Source of the DNA: Candidatus Brocadiia bacterium
Lineage (GTDB): Bacteria; Planctomycetota; MHYJ01; JACQXL01
Assembly: GCA_020062035.1 (NCBI GenBank)
Contig: JAGUXD010000183.1
Coordinates: forward strand, 1 to 5,367
Direction of reading: 5' to 3'
DNA: 5,367 bases
Below the pieces are notes generated by a model. It was given only the letters and a program-made list of their open reading frames with translations. It searched no databases and was not told where the DNA came from. How positions within the stretch are numbered: position 1 is the first letter of the stretch; each line of letters starts with the position of its first letter. The position numbers were made by a program, and so were the translations under genes. Of this stretch, positions 1 through 4,374 are shown piece after piece.

Positions 1-87
1 AAGAGGAAGCAGTAGATTAAGCAGTCCAGTAAGCAGTGAAGTAAGCAGTGAAGTAAGCAGTAGATTAAGAGGTAGATTAAGCAATAG
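1..87. repeat. Degenerate 12-bp tandem repeat
   Basis: About seven consecutive 12-bp units can be read, starting at 1, 13, 25, 37, 49, 61 and 73. They are variants of TAGATTAAGCAG and TGAAGTAAGCAG, and the two units at 37-60 are identical. A partial unit follows at 85. The array probably continues beyond the left edge. Because 12 is a multiple of three, one frame (codons from position 2) stays open through the array as an SSEV/SSRL-type tetrapeptide repeat and continues to a TGA at 209-211. Two readings are possible: a non-coding minisatellite, or the 3' end of a low-complexity coding region. The poor periodic conservation and lack of a recognisable domain favour the former. Confidence 0.8.
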
Positions 88-139
88 TAAAGGCGTATGG
101 GATAGTATTCCCCCCTATCACCTTGCATTTCAATCTAAC

Positions 140-156
140 CCCTTGTCAGTCAAGGG
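140..156. other. Small hairpin CCCTTG / CAAGGG
   Basis: A perfect 6-bp inverted repeat (140-145 with 151-156) encloses a 5-nt loop. No T-run follows on either strand, so it is not a convincing intrinsic terminator. It lies between the 12-bp tandem repeat and the helix-turn-helix remnant and could be part of that gene's leader. Its role is unknown. Confidence 0.3.
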
Positions 157-185
157 ATTATATCACTTTTGGGATATTAAAAACC

Positions 186-199
186 TTGCATATATGCAA
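186..199. promoter_or_regulatory. Perfect 14-bp palindrome, candidate operator
   Basis: TTGCATATATGCAA is a perfect dyad (arms TTGCATA/TATGCAA). It ends 8 bp before the first possible start codon (208) of a helix-turn-helix reading frame. The same half-site with flank, CCTTGCAT, also occurs at 121-128, and here at 184-191. XRE-family regulators often bind palindromes next to their own gene, so an autoregulatory operator is a reasonable inference. An AT-centred palindrome of this size can also arise by chance. No clear -35/-10 pair was found beside it. Confidence 0.35.
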
Positions 200-207
200 C
201 CTTCTCT

Positions 208-442
208 ATGACTGGAAATATGTTCAATTTCACTAAAGAAATGGGTGAGGTTTTAGCCGGGTTTCGCAAGAAAGTCCGTTTATCGCGGTCCGAGGTTGCC
301 AGACGAATAGGACTTTCAGGTAAATCAAAGGGATATATCTCATCTTTAAGAAGACGGCCAGATTAAAAATCCGTGCTTAAGGACAATCCTGCTTTATTTA
401 AGGACGTATTCTGTGTTCTTATTTTGGTTGCAATTTTTCTTG
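208..442 (+). pseudogene. Frameshifted XRE (Cro/CI-type) helix-turn-helix regulator remnant
   Basis: The intact frame from ATG 208 (or the in-frame ATG at 220) runs only to TAA at 364-366, giving 52 residues. The sequence MGEVLAGFRKKVRLSRSEVARRIGL followed by SKGYISSL is the first half of an XRE DNA-binding domain: helix 1, the helix 2 turn and recognition helix 3. Skipping one A at about 349 lets the reading continue in another frame as EDGQIKNPCLRTILLYLR, which is what this family normally has after ISSLE (a G-x-x-KNP segment, then helices 4-5). A later W-x-x-FF (about 425-439) may be the end of the domain. The restored frame reaches a stop only at 515-517 and looks degenerate after about 442. 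There is no good Shine-Dalgarno sequence. The likely ancestral role is a small DNA-binding regulator, perhaps the antitoxin-like or autoregulatory type, but no partner gene is visible. The frameshift could also be a sequencing or assembly error. Confidence 0.65.
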
Positions 443-456
443 TCGTATGGAATTTT

Positions 457-480
457 CCCGCACCATAAGTTATATGCGGG
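457..480. other. Hairpin CCCGCA / TGCGGG
   Basis: A perfect 6-bp GC-rich inverted repeat (457-462 with 475-480) encloses a 12-nt AT-rich loop. It lies about 100 bp beyond the thiolase stop on the minus strand. No T-run follows it in either direction, only AGGCC on plus and AAAATT on minus. It could still stabilise a transcript end but is not a standard intrinsic terminator. The rest of 443-583 holds no coding region that I can support. Confidence 0.3.
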
Positions 481-597
481 AGGCCTAACTGGCTGTAACG
501 ACCCCACTGGAGGCTAACAGCGACTAATAAGAGCCGGTCCATAACGAGACATCATTCGGTCGTAGGTCATCCCGCTGGGATTCCTAACTGGCTCTAA
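479..597. repeat. Degenerate direct repeats overlapping the thiolase 3' end
   Basis: CCTAACTGGCTGTAA (484-498) recurs with one change as CCTAACTGGCTCTAA (583-597), 99 bp away. The second copy contains the stop codon and last codons of the thiolase gene on the minus strand. A related shorter pair, GGAGGCCTAAC (479-489) and GGAGGCTAAC (509-518), lies in between. This looks like partial duplication of the gene end, or a small repeat family inserted next to it. No coding or RNA gene was recognised in this stretch. Confidence 0.5.
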
Positions 598-1774
598 GAA
601 AACTCACGGCCATACCCATTCCGCCGGACATACAGAGCGTGGCTAATCCCTTTTTGGTCCCGCCTCGGCGGGACATCTCGTGCAGGAGCGTCACCACAAT
701 ACGGCAACCGGTTGAGCCAATTGGATGTCCTAAAGCAATCGCACCGCCATTGACATTGACCTTGCTCATATCAAGGTGCAATTCCCTATCAGTAGCAATA
801 ACCTGTGCGGCAAATGCTTCGTTGAGTTCTATCAGGTCAAAATCGCTAAGTTTCTGACCTGTTTTCTGTTCTAATTTCTTTATAGCAGGCACAGGTGCTA
901 TCCCCATATATCCTGGGTCAACGGCAACCGATACATAACCGGTAATATAAGCCATCGGTTTATAGCCGAGTTTCTTTGCCCTGTCTTCTGACATTACCAG
1001 AACCGCAGCGGCGCTGTCCGCAATACCACAGGCATTACCCGGATGAACCGAACCGCCTTCTTTCTTAAATACCGGCGGAAGTTTGGCAAGCGATTCCAAG
1101 GTTACACCATCGCGTGGATTTTCGTCTATTGATACGAGCACTTCTTTACCGCGTTCATCCTTAGCAGAAACAGGTATAATTTCTTCCTTGAACTTATTAT
1201 TTTTACGGGCTTGCTCACATTTATGTTGACTTGAAAGGGCGAATTGGTCCTGTTCTTCGCGTGAGATTTTATATCTGGCAACTAAATTCTCCGCTGTTTC
1301 ACCCATTATCAGGTTACAGAGGGGACAGAGTAAGCCATCGTGATACATTCCGTCAAGGAGTTTGGCAGAGCCGAGTTTATAGCCGAGTCGCTCTTTTTCC
1401 AGCATAAATGGAACACGGGTCATATTTTCGGTTCCGCCTGCGATAATAATATCAGCATCACCCAAGACGATTGATTGATAGGCAAGAACGATTGCCTTGA
1501 GCCCCGAGCCGCATGCCTTGTTCACTGTATATGCCGGTGTCTCCTGTGGGATACCTGAGAAATAACTTATCTGTCTGCCGGGATTAGGGCGATTTCCTGC
1601 CTGTCTGGCATTACCGATAATTACCTCTTCTACTAATTTCGGGTCAAGTTTGGATTCGGCTAAAACCCCTTTTACTGCTGTAACCCCTAAATCAACGGCT
1701 GTGGTATTGGCAAAAGCTCCCAAGAATTTACCGATTGGAGTCCGTTTGGCATGTGTGATAACGACTTTCTCCAT
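584..1774 (-). CDS. Acetyl-CoA acetyltransferase (biosynthetic-type thiolase)
   Basis: A thiolase-superfamily enzyme of 396 residues, the usual length. It is expected to catalyse reversible condensation of two acetyl-CoA to acetoacetyl-CoA, or thiolysis of 3-ketoacyl-CoA, in the cytoplasm. The N-terminal half has the nucleophilic Cys88 in VNKACGSGLKAI and the GGTENM loop (113-118). The C-terminal half has NEAFA (318-322), His350 in GGAIALGHPIGSTG, and the second active-site Cys381 in CMSGGMG. All catalytic residues are present. The CoA-loop region reads HPGNACG where many relatives have TAGNASG. The usual HMG motif is IMG (156-158), preceded by an unusual CPLC (150-153). Substrate chain length therefore cannot be fixed, and a 3-ketoacyl-CoA thiolase is possible. 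ATG 1774 is supported by GAAAGG about 10 nt upstream. The gene follows pgi on the same strand after 77 bp, so co-transcription is possible. No other fatty-acid, PHB or butyrate genes are in view. Confidence 0.93.
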   Translation of the reverse strand: MEKVVITHAKRTPIGKFLGAFANTTAVDLGVTAVKGVLAESKLDPKLVEEVIIGNARQAGNRPNPGRQISYFSGIPQETPAYTVNKACGSGLKAIVLAYQSIVLGDADIIIAGGTENMTRVPFMLEKERLGYKLGSAKLLDGMYHDGLLCPLCNLIMGETAENLVARYKISREEQDQFALSSQHKCEQARKNNKFKEEIIPVSAKDERGKEVLVSIDENPRDGVTLESLAKLPPVFKKEGGSVHPGNACGIADSAAAVLVMSEDRAKKLGYKPMAYITGYVSVAVDPGYMGIAPVPAIKKLEQKTGQKLSDFDLIELNEAFAAQVIATDRELHLDMSKVNVNGGAIALGHPIGSTGCRIVVTLLHEMSRRGGTKKGLATLCMSGGMGMAVSFLRAS

Positions 1775-1784
1775 AGTTTCTATG

Positions 1785-1790
1785 CCTTTC
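1785..1790 (-). promoter_or_regulatory. Ribosome binding site of the thiolase gene
   Basis: GAAAGG on the minus strand, with a 10-nt spacer to ATG 1774. It is a moderate Shine-Dalgarno match and supports this start. It lies just outside the hairpin-forming repeat that fills most of the gap to pgi. Confidence 0.45.
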
Positions 1791-1794
1791 TAAG

Positions 1795-1847
1795 CGATGT
1801 GGGATGCGGGATATGAGATGTGCGTATCCCATCTCGCATCTCGCAAC
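1795..1847. repeat. Imperfect inverted repeat in the pgi-thiolase gap
   Basis: The 77-bp gap is mostly filled by low-complexity units of GATG(C/T)GGGAT and ATCTCGCATCTCGC type. Left arm 1801-1819 pairs with right arm 1826-1842 at 14 of 17 positions. The other three are G-U or A-C depending on the transcribed strand. The loop is 6 nt (1820-1825) and there is a 2-nt bulge. An RNA copy would form a long hairpin directly after the pgi stop and before the thiolase ribosome binding site. It could attenuate, protect or separate the two messages. No T-run follows, so a simple intrinsic terminator is unlikely. The sequence resembles the dispersed GAGATGCGAGATG-like repeats of some bacterial genomes, which I cannot confirm from one copy. 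Confidence 0.6.
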
Positions 1848-1851
1848 CTAA

Positions 1852-3246
1852 TTATATTCTCATTATCCAGTGTTTATCTTTGGTCAGGGTGTCCGAGATA
1901 TCGGCAATTTCCTTCTCAAATCCCTTTCTTCCCATCAGTCCGAAGGTCGCTCGTTTGCCTGCGTCCACGCCGGGCTGACCGTAGGGATTGACTCTGTAGA
2001 GTTTACCTGCATAAACCGTATTTAACTGCCAAAAATATAATAATGCGCCGATGGTCTCCTCGGATAGTTCTTTTAAGCGGATAGTGTAATTGGGTCGTCT
2101 GCTTTTTACCAGAGCATATTCGGTTGCCGACTTCTCGGCGAGCATAAGTTGGTGCAAAGAATGTCCGGCTAAAAACAATGCGCTGTCGTCCTTAACGGAA
2201 GCAGGTATCACCATATCGTCTTTGTCCTTCTCTACCTCTATAAAAACGATTAGTTTATTATTCGGGCCTTCGTTGTATAACTGAATCTGGGAGTGTTGGT
2301 CGGTGACGCCGAGCGCATTAAGCACTGTGGGGCCTGCGAAGACCTCTTTATTGTCTATGTTGTACCGTTTACCCAAACTTTCTGGATACAGTTGCCTGAA
2401 CCATTCGGCAAATGCCTTGAGTTTCACCGAATAAGGCATTATCACAAGAATATTTTTATGCTTTTGCGTATCAAATATGAAATTTATCAGTGCTGAGATA
2501 TATGCCGGATTTTTATCAGCCGCTGTTTTTTGGATATATTGGTCTAATATGCTCGCACCCTGAAGTAATCTCTTTATATCAATACCTATAAAGGCGGCTG
2601 GAAGAAGTGCTACAGGGCTTAATACCGAATAACGACCTTCTACCCCTTTAGGCGTCTCAAATGATAAATAACCTTCCTTATTGACTAATCGTCTCAGGAA
2701 ACCATTATCTTTATCAGTGGTTACAATCAGGTTTTGGGTATATTTTTTACCGAGGTGCTTCTTTAACAATTTAAGTGTAATCAACAAAGACGCAATGGTT
2801 TCTGTGGTCTCGCCTGATTTACTGACCACATTAAACAGTGTCTTTTGTGGGTTAATAAGTTTGAATAATGCCTGAGTCTCATCGGAATCTATATTATCAA
2901 GGACAAAAAGACGGGGATAACCATTTCGTTCTTTTGCGGGTAAAAGATTATAAAATGGGGGTTTGAGTGCCTCTAATAAGGTCCGCGTGCCTAAAGCCGA
3001 CCCGCCGATGCCCAAGACCAGGAAATTCTCCCATCTCTTGGCTTTGCTGCGGGCTAATCCAAGAATATCCTCTATTCCCCGCTCTGCTAAGTCCATCCAG
3101 GGATGTTTTCCCTGTTGCCTTTCCTCTTGTATCTCTGCGCAGATATGTGCATTGTTGGCAATGGTGTTATTGAGTTCTCCATCACTGATGCTATGAACCG
3201 GCCCCAAAACCGCATATAATATGTTATTGAAATCTAATTCTATCAT
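1852..3246 (-). CDS. pgi: Glucose-6-phosphate isomerase
   Basis: Interconverts glucose 6-phosphate and fructose 6-phosphate in glycolysis and gluconeogenesis (cytoplasm). Starting at ATG 3246 it has 464 residues, matching the short bacterial class of about 450 and shorter than the enterobacterial form of about 550. Numbering here is for that start. The first SIS (sugar-binding) domain has GIGGSALG (79-86) and the phosphate loop SKSGETTET (142-150). GVEGRYSVLS (201-210) follows. The second SIS domain has the YPESLGK motif with Glu289, TDQHSQ with His318, and the C-terminal signature NPYGQPGVDAGK (420-431) with the catalytic Lys431. All key residues are intact. The frame could extend to a GTG at 3258, but that codon lies inside an ACCACAGAT-type repeat, so ATG 3246 is preferred. 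No Shine-Dalgarno sequence precedes it. The 5' leader is almost entirely repeat. The thiolase gene lies 77 bp downstream on the same strand, and an acyltransferase gene is divergent. Confidence 0.95.
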   Translation of the reverse strand: MIELDFNNILYAVLGPVHSISDGELNNTIANNAHICAEIQEERQQGKHPWMDLAERGIEDILGLARSKAKRWENFLVLGIGGSALGTRTLLEALKPPFYNLLPAKERNGYPRLFVLDNIDSDETQALFKLINPQKTLFNVVSKSGETTETIASLLITLKLLKKHLGKKYTQNLIVTTDKDNGFLRRLVNKEGYLSFETPKGVEGRYSVLSPVALLPAAFIGIDIKRLLQGASILDQYIQKTAADKNPAYISALINFIFDTQKHKNILVIMPYSVKLKAFAEWFRQLYPESLGKRYNIDNKEVFAGPTVLNALGVTDQHSQIQLYNEGPNNKLIVFIEVEKDKDDMVIPASVKDDSALFLAGHSLHQLMLAEKSATEYALVKSRRPNYTIRLKELSEETIGALLYFWQLNTVYAGKLYRVNPYGQPGVDAGKRATFGLMGRKGFEKEIADISDTLTKDKHWIMRI

Positions 3247-3252
3247 AATAAA

Positions 3253-3282
3253 AACCACAGATAAACACAGATTTACACAGAT
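3253..3282 (-). repeat. CACAGAT-type dispersed repeat, left copy (pgi leader)
   Basis: Three 10-bp units in a row, AACCACAGAT, AAACACAGAT and TTACACAGAT, read on the plus strand. On the pgi transcript this is the ATCTGTG form, ending in ATCTGTGGTT 6 nt before ATG 3246. Similar ATCTGTG-rich short repeats occur between genes in many unrelated bacteria (general knowledge, not checked here). The copy at 3369-3401 faces the opposite way. Confidence 0.75.
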
Positions 3283-3285
3283 AGA

Positions 3286-3315
3286 ATTATAATAGCATTA
3301 GTTCATATCTATCAA
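3286..3315 (-). promoter_or_regulatory. Putative sigma70-type promoter for pgi
   Basis: On the minus strand, TTGATA (3315-3310) and TATAAT (3291-3286) are separated by 18 bp. The -10 is a perfect consensus match and the -35 matches four of six positions. A start about 7 bp downstream would give a leader of roughly 33 nt made almost wholly of the CACAGAT repeat. ATTATAAT (3286-3293) is its own reverse complement, so a TATAAT also exists on the plus strand (3288-3293). Confidence 0.5.
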
Positions 3316-3346
3316 GAAAAAGAGGATGATAAGTTTTGCTATTGGA

Positions 3347-3352
3347 TATAAT
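3347..3352 (+). promoter_or_regulatory. Putative -10 box for the acyltransferase gene
   Basis: Perfect TATAAT on the plus strand, 59 bp before ATG 3412. No good -35 hexamer lies 16-18 bp upstream (the region reads GGATGA). A TG dinucleotide is present but one base too far for a standard extended -10. An alternative -10 is the symmetric TATAAT at 3288-3293. Confidence 0.3.
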
Positions 3353-3368
3353 TTTGGTAATATAAAAT

Positions 3369-3401
3369 ACACAGATAATTCATCGGCGTTAATCTGTGGT
3401 T
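3369..3401 (+). repeat. CACAGAT-type dispersed repeat, right copy (acyltransferase leader)
   Basis: Read on the minus strand it is AACCACAGAT-TAACGCCGAT-GAATT and then ATCTGTGT, a diverged copy of the repeat at 3253-3282 in opposite orientation. On the plus strand CACAGAT (3370-3376) and ATCTGTG (3392-3398) can pair as a perfect 7-bp stem with a 15-nt loop. ATCTGTGGTT ends 10 nt before ATG 3412, in the place where a ribosome binding site would normally be. Confidence 0.7.
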
Positions 3402-3411
3402 GCATTTTAGT

Positions 3412-4341
3412 ATGAATTTACAAAGTTGGCGAAGAATACCTGTCTCGAAGAGTATCATCTTTTTCGGGGAGTATTTTATCCTGCGATTGCTCATATTCTT
3501 TCTAACCGCTCTACCCTTTGATATGGTCATCTCTCTGGTCAGGAATTTAGTCAGTTTTGGATATATTATAGACGGTAAATATATAAATATGGCCATAGAA
3601 AATATACTGATGGCTAAGCCACCTGTTGTGAGGACCCATAACGAGGCGAATCAATTAGCCCTAAAAACATTTGAGTATTTTGCCCTGTCGTTTATCCATC
3701 TACTTTACGTGAATAGATTAACAAACCTTCGTAATAAGAAATACATCCTTTTTGAGGGCTTGGAAACATTAGATAAGAGATTAGGTGAAAAACGAGGGGT
3801 GATACTGATTTCAGCACATTTAGGCAACTGGGAAATCGGTGTGGCAGAACTCGCCCTGAAAGGTTATCCTGTGCACTTTGTTGCCTACCAGCAGGTAAAC
3901 CCTTATCTGAATAAACTGATGAACCGGTTCAGAGAAGGTTGCGGGGTAAATATCATTCCAACCAAAGGGGCGATTGCACGGAGTGAAGAGTTACTAAAGA
4001 AAGGCAAGATAATCATAATGCTGATAGACCAGACCGGCCGGGAACAAGGCGTAGAGGCAGAATTCTTCGGCAGAATGGCACCGGCAATGTGGGGACCGGC
4101 GAATCTCCATCTTAAAACTAACGCACCGATTATCCCATTTGTCGCGTATTTCTTACCACAAAGGACACAAAAATTTCATTATAATATAAAATTTGGAAAT
4201 GAAATCGCTTTATTACCAATTGGCAATAAAGATGAGGATATTAAGCGTTTAACACAACTTTATCTAAACGAGATAGAGAGGTTAATCCGTGCCAGACCAG
4301 AACAGTGGATTTGGTTCCATCGTAGATGGAAAAAATATTAA
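3412..4341 (+). CDS. LpxL/HtrB-family lysophospholipid (lipid A) acyltransferase
   Basis: A 309-residue membrane-associated acyltransferase, about the length of E. coli LpxL (306). The family transfers acyl chains from acyl-ACP or acyl-CoA to lipid A precursors or related lipids at the inner face of the inner membrane. Numbered from ATG 3412, the N-terminus has a hydrophobic anchor (about 15-37). The catalytic HX4E motif is HLGNWE (136-141). IDQTGR (205-210), FFGR (218-221) and the typical C-terminal PEQWIWFHRRWK (296-307) follow. All family motifs look intact. Acyl chain and acceptor cannot be read from the sequence, and a role in another glycolipid or ornithine lipid is possible. An upstream in-frame TTG at 3400 lies inside a dispersed repeat, so ATG 3412 is preferred, although it has no Shine-Dalgarno sequence. 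A TonB-dependent receptor gene follows after 33 bp on the same strand, probably in the same transcript. pgi is divergent. Confidence 0.88.
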   Translation: MNLQSWRRIPVSKSIIFFGEYFILRLLIFFLTALPFDMVISLVRNLVSFGYIIDGKYINMAIENILMAKPPVVRTHNEANQLALKTFEYFALSFIHLLYVNRLTNLRNKKYILFEGLETLDKRLGEKRGVILISAHLGNWEIGVAELALKGYPVHFVAYQQVNPYLNKLMNRFREGCGVNIIPTKGAIARSEELLKKGKIIIMLIDQTGREQGVEAEFFGRMAPAMWGPANLHLKTNAPIIPFVAYFLPQRTQKFHYNIKFGNEIALLPIGNKDEDIKRLTQLYLNEIERLIRARPEQWIWFHRRWKKY

Positions 4342-4359
4342 TGGCACATAGAAGATTAT

Positions 4360-4365
4360 AGGAGG
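4360..4365 (+). promoter_or_regulatory. Strong Shine-Dalgarno of the receptor gene
   Basis: AGGAGG with a 9-nt spacer to ATG 4375. It decides the start, because an in-frame ATG at 4366 directly abuts this site and is too close to use it. It is the only consensus ribosome binding site among the intact genes of the window. Confidence 0.8.
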
Positions 4366-4374
4366 ATGTTAGAA

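Larger units (their letters stand above)
3326..3415 (+). other. Possible 29-codon upstream ORF overlapping the acyltransferase start
   Basis: ATG 3326 opens a 29-residue frame (MISFAIGYNFGNIK at its start) that ends in TGA 3413-3415. It overlaps the acyltransferase ATG (3412) as ATGA, the classic arrangement for translational coupling. A purine-rich tract, AAGAAAAAGAGG, lies directly upstream, though its AGAGG abuts the ATG more closely than is ideal. The peptide has no recognised domain, and its last third is encoded by the repeat. It would be translated only if transcription starts upstream of 3326, not from the TATAAT at 3347. A frame this short may be chance. Confidence 0.2.

Noticed and set aside
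1..87. Possible CRISPR array
   Set aside because: The units are 12 bp, directly abutting and degenerate, with no unique spacers and no cas gene.
457..480. Intrinsic terminator for the thiolase gene
   Set aside because: The hairpin is real but short, and no T-run follows on either strand.
479..597. Possible integron attC sites (CTAAC / GTTAG-like cores)
   Set aside because: No properly spaced inner and outer core pairs, no long imperfect palindrome between them, and no cassette or integrase.
639..857. Plus-strand frame inside the thiolase gene
   Set aside because: Antisense to a full-length conserved enzyme and without protein-like motifs. The plus-strand frames within pgi were rejected for the same reason.
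3247..3258. GTG start giving pgi four extra residues
   Set aside because: The codon lies in the dispersed repeat and the extension is not part of the family; ATG 3246 fits better. The TTG at 3400 for the acyltransferase was rejected for the same reason.
3339..3596. 85-codon minus-strand frame
   Set aside because: Mostly antisense to the clearly conserved acyltransferase gene, with no recognisable domain. It is a shadow frame.
4342..4374. Cobalamin riboswitch or Fur box before the receptor gene
   Set aside because: The 33-bp gap is too short for a riboswitch and shows no Fur-like dyad.
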